From assembly GCA_013306675.1 (NCBI GenBank), contig JABLUY010000142.1, positions 34,306-98,305 of the forward strand: 64,000 nt of DNA. Direction: 5' to 3'. Source of the stretch: Thraustochytrium sp. TN22 (taxonomy: Eukaryota > Sar > Bigyra > Thraustochytrida > Thraustochytriidae). A program made the translations under genes and the position numbers. Of the stretch, positions 19,101-27,193 are shown piece after piece. Each line of letters begins with the position of its first letter. Positions within the stretch are counted from its first letter, which is position 1. The notes beneath the pieces were generated by a model that saw only the letters and a program-made list of their open reading frames with translations, was not told the DNA's origin and searched no databases.

Positions 19101-19464
19101 GGACGTTGCAAAGACAACGTACGGAGCAGCCGAAAGTGATGCGAGCCAGCCCGACGTACTTCTCGAGCAACGTCCGTCCAGAAAGAGGCACAAGCACAAG
19201 TCGAAGAACGAGGAAGAGGCGATCGCCGGAATCGTGGACGCGAATGCGGAGCAGCCTAAGGCGCATCATAGCAAACGCCGCCATCGCCCGGATGAGCAAG
19301 GCCTAGAGAATGCGATAGACACCAAGGCTGATCCTGACCTCTCGACGTCGAAGCCGCACAAGAGCAAACGGCGGCACCCCCATCGCCACCACGGCGACAA
19401 GATCGATCCCACCGCCGAATCGGACCTCGCTCAGGCTGCAAAACCGCCGCACACCACCCACTAG
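16180..19464 (+). CDS. EF-hand protein with long charged Lys/Glu/Asp/His repeat tail
   Basis: 1094 residues, no signal peptide or membrane span. Residues ~60-260 are basic and helical (KARREFARDEYDVWQKQKAR-like). A first EF-hand pair lies near 285-345: the first loop (AHEGSLTVDGGI) is degenerate and the second, DLSGSGSVPYSE, is a plausible loop. A second pair at ~450-505 has clear loops, DTSGDGKVSAAE and DKNANGHLEYPE. After a Pro/Ala-rich linker, residues ~785-980 consist of imperfect 4-8-residue units such as HKAEDK, EHEAK and HKAKDK, probably disordered or single-helical. Basic KSKRRH patches follow near the end. Likely a calcium-regulated structural or cytoskeletal protein; partners are unknown. 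The long minus-strand frame over it is a shadow. Confidence 0.75.
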   Translation: MSGSPHRPSLALQHLEHQLVAGTDSAGEAEARRIEALLVPCREARADVAAALPVRSWERPGAIVPLVRKTDEMTCMRAPIEPLSPKTDSALALIKPLRETKDVAKQSWPERWYPKRTAAKDVLQEARKVARRREFARDEYDVWQKQKAREARRSRKETDDFLHDKLGQTQHRKLVSAARFEEWAARKELREVRDAGPSAEHLRRKREVRWLKARHRLAVALRAKDESLVPPTTDASSQGAAHGRAKSCKRSEGKLNGELAALDLSTVERVLGLVRITLAQDKSTLKVAFDAHEGSLTVDGGISSTELCAFLGRLVPDLSLTDVREAFAALDLSGSGSVPYSELERAVREVPQKVCEHIRASRAAEDQRRRQERRAYYQRFAAQLPRRVQARLREPDLFRAFTTWKTASRTGVLRPASVEAMVCRTLAVQRAMRALVDAMEAGKKRFLHIFTEVDTSGDGKVSAAELQGILASLGVEGLTLQDVDAVIAHVDKNANGHLEYPELTRALKTYARRAGLRAKALRPASKLQNDSDAAPRRPADATVHKAPLDATALDPSMRRPSTRELEAIDNKLRIAMDCAAESRPRRTAAAKRLSPCERKLQASPLGQPLFLRAPKPESGGPPKAASRAASARFDPSFGLVGTQQKTVAVVELEFGGETVIFEHMKPPSISHARLVPQASIINLKWPEDESEVVREGHEQDDKNDVTASEEMGNKIFEATICTARDEGHERIVAEAALAEIEADGRLSEIKMEHPDTGPIDLCAPGSEQESKWAAGGTDCAPVDAKEPKRHEHEPEDQCMTQNKESVKAKQNARAEDEHKGHNKHIVRDKKVKNEAKGEAEHEHEAKKEHKNKNVNKAENRHKAEDKLTADEDTPKAEDKLKHRVKHEHEAKAKHMAEDVHEAKDEHKAGHEVMDKQSVKKEQKVKDDDRCKAEDDRQATDKKHKAKDKLRHKAKDNPKAKDDAEHKTEDKHKARDVAKTTYGAAESDASQPDVLLEQRPSRKRHKHKSKNEEEAIAGIVDANAEQPKAHHSKRRHRPDEQGLENAIDTKADPDLSTSKPHKSKRRHPHRHHGDKIDPTAESDLAQAAKPPHTTH

Positions 19465-19844
19465 CCAGCCGCACCGCCATCCCCGCGCGTCCGCTGCCTC
19501 TGGCACTGCTCCTGCCCCGTCCTCCTCCACCCCGCGGCGCCCTCCCAGCGCCCCCACCAGGTCGCCCCGGCTCGCCAGGCCTGCAAAAAGCGGGCTCCGG
19601 CCCGGAATTCGCTCGGACATCGCGGCCTGCGTCCTCTGGGCCGCGTCCCCGTCGCCGCTGCCGCCTTGGCCCCGCGCGCCGCCTCGCGCGCGCCCGCCGC
19701 GCGCGCGCCCTGCTCGCGCCCTGGTAAGTTGCCCCCCTCAGGCTCTCCTCCTTCTTCGCTCTCCTTCTCTCCCTCTTCGCTGCGCTTCTTCATCTCGCGC
19801 CGCCGCCAGACCGTTGACGCGAGGAAGACTCCGCGCGCGCGCGA

Positions 19845-19884
<40 letters not shown>

Positions 19885-20049
19885 GGGCTCGCGCTCGAGT
19901 GCTCGAGCGAGCGAGCGAGCGGGCGGGCGGCGGCATCGCGGCGTCGGCGGGCCCGGGCGCGCGTCTGGGCGGCGGCGCGCGGCGCGGCGCGGCGCGGCGC
20001 GGCGAGGAGAAGTCCGCGCGCGCGTGCAGTATCCGCCGCGCGAGGGAGG
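19465..20049. other. 5' region of the URC1-type gene
   Basis: 585 bp of low-complexity sequence with a (CGG)n tract at about 19847-19884 and a GTAAGT donor-like site at 19725 that could start a 5' UTR intron. The downstream frame is open here back to 19666, but its translation is Arg/Ala-rich and lacks domain character. Confidence 0.5.
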
Positions 20050-21019
20050 ATGGCGGAGCAGGCGGCGACGAACGGGGCCGCCAAGGCCGCGGCGGCGGCC
20101 GTGGCGGCGGCGGTGACCGCGGACGCGTCCCGCGGCAGGTCGTCGTCGGTGGTGTCGGCGAGCTCGACCGGGTCCAAGCGGCGCAAGGTGGACTCGTACG
20201 TGTCCATCACGTCGCACCCGGGCGTGGGCGTGGACCCGATCCCGATCAACTGGGGCGCGAGCGACCCGGAGACGCGCGGCCCGGTGGTGTGCACGACCAA
20301 GGAGAAGATCCGGCGCAACGCCATGGGCGCGCACGGCGGGTCGTACTCGATCTACCGCGCGCTGGCCATCGCGGCGGGCGGCCTGGACCCGGACTACAAG
20401 CCGAACTTTGACAACACGGAGCCGGCCGCGGACATCGGCCCGTACCCGTCGTGGTCGGACCCGAAGAAGATCGTGACCATGGACCCCTTCGGGGCCGTGG
20501 TGCAGACCGTGTACAAGCAGTACATCAAGGACGAGGACGTGGACCTGCGGCCCACGATCGCCATCACGCGCGCGCACGTGGACTTCCCGGAGATCAAGGA
20601 GGCGCTGCGTCTGGGTCGGCTCAAGCCGGACGGCAAGGTGCTGACGGCGGACGGCCAAGCCAGGGTGACCAAGGCGGCCGTAGAGCCGGTCTGGTATCTG
20701 CCGGGCGTGGCGGAGCGCTTTGGCGTCACGGAGCAGGACCTGCGGCACCTGCTTTTCAAGGAGACCAACGGCATGTACCCGGAGCTCATGACGCGCACGG
20801 ACCTCTCGGTCTTCTTGCCGCCCATCGGCGGTTTCACCATTTACATCTTTGGCGAGATCGAGGCTATCCGCGACCCGAACAAGAAGCTCGCGGTGCGTGT
20901 GCACGACGAGTGCAATGGCAGCGATGTCTTTGGCTCGGACATTTGCACGTGCCGTCCTTTTCTGGCGCACGCCATGGAGGTGGCCATCCAGACCGCGCAG
21001 GAGGGTGGCGCCGGCGTCC

Positions 21020-21050
<31 letters not shown>

Positions 21051-21435
21051 GGGCGAGGTCACCAAGTACCTCGTGTACAACTCGCGCAAGCGCCAGAAGG
21101 GCGGCGATCAGGCGAGTGAGTACTTTCGCTGCACCGCCAACGTCGCGGGCGTGGAGGACTCGCGCTTCCAGGCGCTCATGCCGGACGCTCTGCACTGGCT
21201 GGGCATCACCAAGATCGACAAGTTCATCTCCATGAGCAACATGAAGTACGACGCCATCGTCAAGACCGGCATTGAGATCGTCGAGCGCGTGCCCATTCCC
21301 GAGGAGCTCGTCCCCAAGGACGCGCAGGTCGAGATCACGGCCAAGGTCGCAGCCGGCTACGACGGTGGCAAGGTCTACAAGGTCACGGATGATGACCTCA
21401 AGAACGTCAAGGGCCGCGACGGCAGCGACTTTTGA
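20050..21435 (+). CDS. URC1: GTP cyclohydrolase II, URC1/uracil-catabolism type
   Basis: 461 residues, cytosolic. GTP cyclohydrolase II opens GTP to a pyrimidine product; in the URC1 branch known from yeasts it serves uracil catabolism rather than riboflavin synthesis. I assign that branch from the long N-terminal part (PINWG..., TRGPVV, NAMGAHGGSY, PYPSW, DPFG), which classical RibA lacks. The RibA core follows at ~275-450. HDECNGSDVFGSDICTCRPF carries the three zinc-ligand Cys, and FRKEGRALGE replaces RQEGRGIGL. The start is the first ATG with a sensible protein context; the first ~45 residues are Ala/Ser-rich. No other URC gene lies nearby. A riboflavin role is the main alternative, so the symbol is by homology type only. 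Confidence 0.85.
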
Positions 21436-21811
21436 GAGCGCCAGACCCGAGTCGGCACGGGCGAAGCAGGCATGGCCAGAAGATAGTAGTGGCAGATAGT
21501 GCGCAGGTGGATGGGGTGTGCTTGTGAGAGAGCGCACACACTCGCGAGACTGCAGCAACCTCAACAACAGTCCCCAACAAGCAAGATCATCATCATCATT
21601 CTTTCTTTGAGCTGTCCGAGCTTGTGCGAACGCCTCACCAGCGCCTCGCTGATGTGTTTCTCTCCAAAACTCTCTCTCTCTCTTTGTCTCTCATCCTGGC
21701 AGGCAAACAAAGTTGACGGCATGTCTTAGTTGCTAAAGTCATCTCCCTCCCTCTCTCTCTCTCTCTCTCTTGAAGCCACTCGATGAGTTACAGTCAGGCC
21801 CGAAGACCAAA
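21436..21811. other. Convergent 3' region with CT tract
   Basis: 375 bp between the stop codons of the URC1-type and ABCG genes. Contains pyrimidine microsatellites (ctctct at about 21675-21690 and 21745-21771); presumably holds both polyadenylation regions. Confidence 0.6.
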
Positions 21812-24800
21812 TTACACATCATCGTCGTCGATCTCAATGTCCTCGGCAACCTGGTAGGCGCGCCACATGGGGCCGAGATTGACGCTGCGGTGGTCCGAGG
21901 CCGGCGGCACAATACGGTCCGGGATAGAAGGTGGCAGGCCGCGGCCAAACGGATTGAAGCGCGCCGAGGTGGCGGAGCGATGCGCAGCCGCCGCGCCAGC
22001 GGGTGTCGGGACGGCCGACTGAGGCGCAATGCGACCGCCGCCGGCCTGCGAGGAGATCTGCGAGGCCTCCTCATACTGGCCGAGCGCAGCGCCGCCGCGC
22101 AGCTTGCGCGCACGCATCTTGTGGAAGAGGTTTACCTTGTAGTAGTAGCACATGACGAAGAGCGCGCGCAAGACGCGGCTGAGAACCACAAAGGCGAGCT
22201 GCAAGGCGAAATTGCTCCCAGCGATGACGAGCAGCCCGATGATCATGACAAAGTCAGCGCCGAGCACCAGCACAGACAGAAAGTCCTGACGCGAGATCCA
22301 GACAATGGACTGGCGCCTGCCGGTGCCGGAGAGCGGCACGAGGAAGCAGATCTGCACGAGAAACTGGGCGATGTAGACGCAAAAGAAGACGAAGTTGAGG
22401 GCAACAAAGGCCGGGTCCGCGTCCTGGAACTCGAATGAGGTGAGCGCAACCGTGGTGTTGGCGACGCCGTTGATGGTGATGCTGCCGTCATCGTTCCCGG
22501 TCACCAGGACCTCGCCCTCATTGAAGGAGCAGAGCGTGCTGGCGAAGAAAAAGTCGAGGACGAGGAAGACCGTGATCGTCTGACGGCTGAGAAGCGTGGA
22601 GAGGACCCAACCGCGCGATCCGGTGGAAGACTCGGCGTTGTCCGGGCTTTGGGACATGATCTGGTGCAGCGAGCTGCCCGTCTGGTCGCGCTCGAGCGGG
22701 AGGGGCTTGCGGTGATCGTCGGCCTCGTCGTCGTCCGGGCGGCGGTCTGAGGCGGGCGCGCCGCGCTTGAGGTTGTCGGTGCGAAAGACGTAGCGGAAGT
22801 AGAAGGCAAAGTAGGACAGGATGTGGAGCATGAGAACGATGATGAGGAGGGCGAAGATGCAGGTCGTGACGTCGAACTCGTCGAACTCGAACTGGCGCAC
22901 GACGTTGGCGCCGGCGCGCTGTGCGCTCTCCAGCACCGAGATGCCGGGCTCGTCGATGGTCTGGCCGCCGAGCGCGTTGATGAGCACGCCCCCGAAGCTG
23001 TAAAAGGTAATCATCAGGTATGGCAGCCAGCGCAGCGCGGCCGGGATGTCACCGAGGTTGAGGATGAAGCCGTTCAGCACGGCCGAGAGTGCGAGCAGGG
23101 CCATGTTAATGAGGGCTGCCTTGCGCGTGTCGGGCGCGCTGTCGCCGCCGCGCTCGATGATGAATATCTCCACCAAGGTGTTCTGCGAGGTGACGGCCAC
23201 GCTTGTGAGAATCATGAGCTGCACGAAGCGGAAGAAGGTCATCGGGTTGTCGGTGAAGAGGAAGGACATAAAGTACACCGGGACCGCGTAGCAGATGGCC
23301 TCGATGGTGGCCGCGACCATGTTGCGCGAGAAGACGCTGAGCAAAAAGGCCTGGAACGGGATCGTATTGCCGTTGGCGCGTTCAAAGGACCAGACCCCCT
23401 TTTCCAGGTTGTAGCGGTCGCCGAGGAAGACCGAGGCCAAGAACGTGAGCGTGCTCGTGCTCAGGTACGAGAGCGCGATCTGACTCGTGTACGTGTCGCT
23501 GCCGAGGAAGACGAGGCCCACGAGGACGCCGGACACGAGCGCGAAGGACGAGGTGCGCAAGATGTCAAAGCCGCCGCGCTTGATGGTTCGCGAGAGCAGC
23601 ACCCAGTAGGCGGTCATCACGCTGATGGGCTCGGTCCATGACCAGCGGCCGGAAGCCAGCGAGTTCTCGACCAGGACGGACCGGAGCGCGCGCGCCATCT
23701 CCCACGTAAAGTGCGTGCGCTCCGACGCGATGGTCTCGAGCACGCTGCGGCCGAGCGGGCCCGTCTCGTACGTGCGGCGGTACGCCTCGATGCGGTCCTG
23801 CGAGGCGATCTGGAGCTGGTCCAGAATCTCGTCGCCGATGTTGACCTCGTCCAGTGAGACGTGAAAGAAGTCAGCGGCGTCCGCCGGCGAGCCCGAGAAG
23901 ATGACCTTGCCGCGTACCAGGATGGTGACGTCGTCCAGAAGCTGGAAGATCTCGCGGCGAGGCTGGTGGATGGTCATGATCACGTTGACGCCCGCGATGT
24001 GCGCCAGGTTGTGCAGGCTGCGCACCAGCACCAGCGCGTTGGTGCTGTCAAGGCCCGAAGTGGGCTCGTCCAGCAGGAGCGCCGCCGGCATGGACAGCAG
24101 CTGCGTGGCCACCGAGACGCGGCGGCGCTGGCCGCCCGAGATGCCGCCCTCGACCAGCACACCGCCATCGCCACAAATCGTGTCGGCGCAGCCCTGGAGC
24201 TCCAGAAGCTGGATAATCTGCTCGACGCGGCGAAGCTTCTCGTCACCACCGAAGAACTGCGGCAGCTGCAGCCAGGCCGCGTGCTGCAGGTGCTCGCGCA
24301 CCGTAAGGTGCGGGAAGAGCACATCGGTCTGGCGCACGTAGGACGACGAGTTGCGCAACCACTCGCGCAGGAAGGACGCGCGATTCAGGTGCGAGGGCAC
24401 GCCGTTGATGAGGTGCTGGCCAGAGACGCGACCCGACTCGCGCGTATAGGAGATGAGGTCCAGGAGCGTTGACTTGCCGCTCCCAGAAGGGCCCATGAGC
24501 GCGTGCACCTGGCCCGGCTGAAAGGCGACGCTCACCTTGTCCAGAATACGCACCTGCGGCGCCGACCGCTTCTTGCTGGGCGCCCAATACGAGAGCTTGC
24601 TCACCATGAGCTGGATGGACCGGCCCTTGTTGGCGCGCCGCGCCTCGCGAAGCACGAGGCGCTCCGCGTCGCGGCCCGAGGCGTCCAAAGACCCGTGCTC
24701 CTCGTGCTCGCGCGCCTCTGCTTGCCGAAAGGCACGGCGGCGCATGTCAAAGATCAGGACGCGCAGCCGCATGAGGATGAAGGCGAGCCAGCCGGAGCCG

Positions 24801-26341
24801 ACCACAAAGAACACGTAAAAGGACACGAGCGAGGCCTGGCATGGCGACGTGTGGGCCTCGAGCGCCAGCTCCACGACCGTGGTGGGACACGCCTTGTTGC
24901 AGAGAAACTCCGAGCATACGTCGGCCACCAGGCCGTCCACGGCGGCCAGCGCGCCCATGGTGCCGTTCAGCACCCAGCGCTCGACCGCGCTGCTCGCCGC
25001 GAGGCCGCCGACCGTGACCGTCTCCCACTCGGCGCCGGTGCGCTCGTACACGACCGAGCCGGCCTGACCTATGCGCTCCGTGCGCGCTGTCTCCGTGGTG
25101 AGCGCCGCGATGGGCACCACCCACCCGTGCTGGCCGCACCCAGGGCTCCACATCTCGTGGAGCGGGCTGCTTGGCATGAGCCGCCGCCCTTGGGTCGCCA
25201 CTTCCTCGAACTCCTGCCGCATGCCAATGCCGTAGCCCTTGATATAGGAGAGTACGGCCTGCGAATAAGCCGCGTCGTCGATGTACGTGCTGGCCGCCTC
25301 GCTGTCCGCGATGCCGAGCTCCAGCAGCTGCGCCAGGTCGTACTGGCTCTGCAGCACCAGCGTTGGGACGTCCTGAAAGACATCCAGGCCCAGCAGGTTC
25401 GACACGTAAAGGCACTCGTGCGGGTAGCCGGAAGGCGCGTACGCGTCGATGCAGTCCTGGGCCAGCTCCGCGGCGCTCAGCCACTGCGCCGACTTGGTCT
25501 TGAGCGCGTGGTCGAACTGATATGAGACCGCCTCGTCAGTGTAGTTGCGCACGGCGAACTGCCGCTGGCTCAGCATCCACGCTGAATCCAGAATGAGCCG
25601 CGTATCGTACGCGTCGCCCGTCACGTCGCCCGCCGCCAGCCGCGTCGCGAGATGCGCCGCGCCAACGCCACCGCCGCGCGTGCCGCCCACGATGACCTTG
25701 CTCGTGCTTGTCAGGCCATGGCTCAAAGCCAGGTCCGCGAAGACCGCGTCGAGCACGTCGGCACCGTGGAACAGCAAGGCACTCCCGCCCGTCACGTCGC
25801 CACGGCCCAGGTGCCAGTCCAGCGTGCACGACGGCACGTACACGCGCGTGGCGTAGCCCAGCGGGCCATCCGCGCACAGCAGCGTCGAGAATCTCGCATC
25901 CACGCGGCTCCACATGCCCGACCCGCACTGGAGCCTGTCATAGTAGCACTCCACGTTGCTCGCGTTGATGGCCGCGGTCCCGTTCACGTCCACCTCCGCC
26001 GCGCCGCACGAGTCGTTCGTCTCGCCCTCGCAGTACGCGTCGCACAGCTCCTCCGTCGCGCACAGCTCGTTGTCCCCCAGCCACACCACGAACGTCTCCG
26101 CGCCCGCGACTTCGTCCACGTAGTACGCGGCGGCCGACCCGTCGGCGCAGACGGCCGGGGCGCCCAGGTCCTTCCTCTCCCCGGCTGCCGAGCTGCACAC
26201 CTCCTGCGCGGCGGCGCCGGCCACCAGCGCCGCCGCCGCGGCGGCAGCCAGCGCCAGCGCCCGCGCCCGCGCCGCGCGCGCCGCGCCTCTGCCCTCGCGC
26301 GCGCGCGCGCCGCGGGACTCATGCACGTGCCGCCCCGCCAT
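21812..26341 (-). CDS. ABCG-type half-transporter fused to a NOTUM/pectin-acetylesterase-like ectodomain
   Basis: 1509 residues from ATG 26341, chosen because it gives a signal peptide (Ala/Leu-rich core ending AAAQEVC); the frame continues to 26809 through low-complexity sequence. Residues ~45-490 resemble the NOTUM/pectin acetylesterase alpha/beta-hydrolase family. The nucleophile motif G-x-S-A-G-G reads GGTRGGGVG (~217), so the Ser is replaced by Arg. A YDLAQL block and an LHEMW block keep the likely Asp and His. A membrane span follows at ~490-515, then an ABC domain: GPSGSGKST (~615), SGGQRRRVS (~731), LLLDEPTSGLDS (~751). An ABC2-type six-helix domain covers ~900-1190. A second four-helix block (~1249-1405) precedes an Ala/Pro-rich tail. 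ABCG proteins export lipids or small molecules; the substrate here is unknown. Confidence 0.85.
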   Translation of the reverse strand: MAGRHVHESRGARAREGRGAARAARARALALAAAAAAALVAGAAAQEVCSSAAGERKDLGAPAVCADGSAAAYYVDEVAGAETFVVWLGDNELCATEELCDAYCEGETNDSCGAAEVDVNGTAAINASNVECYYDRLQCGSGMWSRVDARFSTLLCADGPLGYATRVYVPSCTLDWHLGRGDVTGGSALLFHGADVLDAVFADLALSHGLTSTSKVIVGGTRGGGVGAAHLATRLAAGDVTGDAYDTRLILDSAWMLSQRQFAVRNYTDEAVSYQFDHALKTKSAQWLSAAELAQDCIDAYAPSGYPHECLYVSNLLGLDVFQDVPTLVLQSQYDLAQLLELGIADSEAASTYIDDAAYSQAVLSYIKGYGIGMRQEFEEVATQGRRLMPSSPLHEMWSPGCGQHGWVVPIAALTTETARTERIGQAGSVVYERTGAEWETVTVGGLAASSAVERWVLNGTMGALAAVDGLVADVCSEFLCNKACPTTVVELALEAHTSPCQASLVSFYVFFVVGSGWLAFILMRLRVLIFDMRRRAFRQAEAREHEEHGSLDASGRDAERLVLREARRANKGRSIQLMVSKLSYWAPSKKRSAPQVRILDKVSVAFQPGQVHALMGPSGSGKSTLLDLISYTRESGRVSGQHLINGVPSHLNRASFLREWLRNSSSYVRQTDVLFPHLTVREHLQHAAWLQLPQFFGGDEKLRRVEQIIQLLELQGCADTICGDGGVLVEGGISGGQRRRVSVATQLLSMPAALLLDEPTSGLDSTNALVLVRSLHNLAHIAGVNVIMTIHQPRREIFQLLDDVTILVRGKVIFSGSPADAADFFHVSLDEVNIGDEILDQLQIASQDRIEAYRRTYETGPLGRSVLETIASERTHFTWEMARALRSVLVENSLASGRWSWTEPISVMTAYWVLLSRTIKRGGFDILRTSSFALVSGVLVGLVFLGSDTYTSQIALSYLSTSTLTFLASVFLGDRYNLEKGVWSFERANGNTIPFQAFLLSVFSRNMVAATIEAICYAVPVYFMSFLFTDNPMTFFRFVQLMILTSVAVTSQNTLVEIFIIERGGDSAPDTRKAALINMALLALSAVLNGFILNLGDIPAALRWLPYLMITFYSFGGVLINALGGQTIDEPGISVLESAQRAGANVVRQFEFDEFDVTTCIFALLIIVLMLHILSYFAFYFRYVFRTDNLKRGAPASDRRPDDDEADDHRKPLPLERDQTGSSLHQIMSQSPDNAESSTGSRGWVLSTLLSRQTITVFLVLDFFFASTLCSFNEGEVLVTGNDDGSITINGVANTTVALTSFEFQDADPAFVALNFVFFCVYIAQFLVQICFLVPLSGTGRRQSIVWISRQDFLSVLVLGADFVMIIGLLVIAGSNFALQLAFVVLSRVLRALFVMCYYYKVNLFHKMRARKLRGGAALGQYEEASQISSQAGGGRIAPQSAVPTPAGAAAAHRSATSARFNPFGRGLPPSIPDRIVPPASDHRSVNLGPMWRAYQVAEDIEIDDDDV

Positions 26342-27193
26342 CGTAATGCCGCGCTGCGCCATGCCGCGCTGCGCCATGCCGGAGCGCGCGAGCGCGCGAG
26401 CGCGCGAGCGCGCGAGCGAGCGAGCGCGCGAGCGAGCGGGGTCGCCGCCGCCGCGCCGCGAGCGAACGGGGTCTGCGGCGCTTCGCTCCGCGCGGGCGCC
26501 GCCGCCGCTCGCGCGCGCGCTCGCGCTCGCGCGCTTGGTCCCGTCCAGAGCCCTAAGGCACCGGGGGGCGCGCGGCGCGTCTGCGCGGGCGCCGGCGGAT
26601 CCGCGCTGCCCAGGCCCCGCGGCGCCGCAGCGAGGGAGATCCGCCGTCGCGGTGGGATTCTGCCGAGACACGCGCTGGGCCCCCTGGGGAAGTACGGGCT
26701 GGGCTCCGCGCGCCAGGCTCGAGCTCATGTCCATGTCAGGCTTCAACTGCCACAGCTCGCCGAGGCGATGCACCGCGACAAACACCACTGCCAGTGCAGC
26801 AGCAGGCACGTGACAGACCGTCGCCGCTCAGGAGGGCGGCCTTTTTAGGAGAGCGCTTGCCGGCGCGCGCTTGCGCGACGCTGTGGATCTGTACCGCCCA
26901 CCAGCCTGAGGGGTTCTACTACTAGCCAGCTAGCTAGAGTCACCACTGCATGGTCAGCCACAACACCGCGGGCGTGCCACTGCAATAGTGGCTCGGCCAC
27001 GGCAGTGTCGGCAGTGCAAGGCCCGACGAGACCGACGAGCCGGGCCACTGCACTGCTGCAGACTGCAGACTGCAGCTGCAGTGCCAGTGGCAGTACCGTG
27101 ACGGCCCACTGGCAGCGGGCGGCCTTCACCTTCACTGCGGGCAGGTGATGACCGTAAGTCGAGGCCATTCGTCGTCACGGATACTTCTCTTGA
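26342..27193. other. Intergenic region upstream of ABCG
   Basis: About 850 bp. The first ~470 bp keep the ABCG frame open but code only for Arg/Ala-rich sequence, including GCGCGAGC repeats. Further on are a CTAG run (26922-26939) and a patch of repeated ctgcag and cagtg words (27053-27115). No gene is seen. Confidence 0.55.

Noticed and set aside
17307-19199. 630-codon minus-strand open frame
   Set aside because: Antisense of the EF-hand repeat gene; its Ser/Leu/Cys repeats are the complement of the Lys/Glu/His repeats.
19666-20049. N-terminal extension of the GTP cyclohydrolase II
   Set aside because: 128 mostly Arg/Ala/Ser residues across a CGG repeat; the ATG at 20050 gives a protein of sensible composition.
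19738-21567. 609-codon minus-strand open frame
   Set aside because: Antisense to the GTP cyclohydrolase II, which has an unmistakable sense-strand protein.
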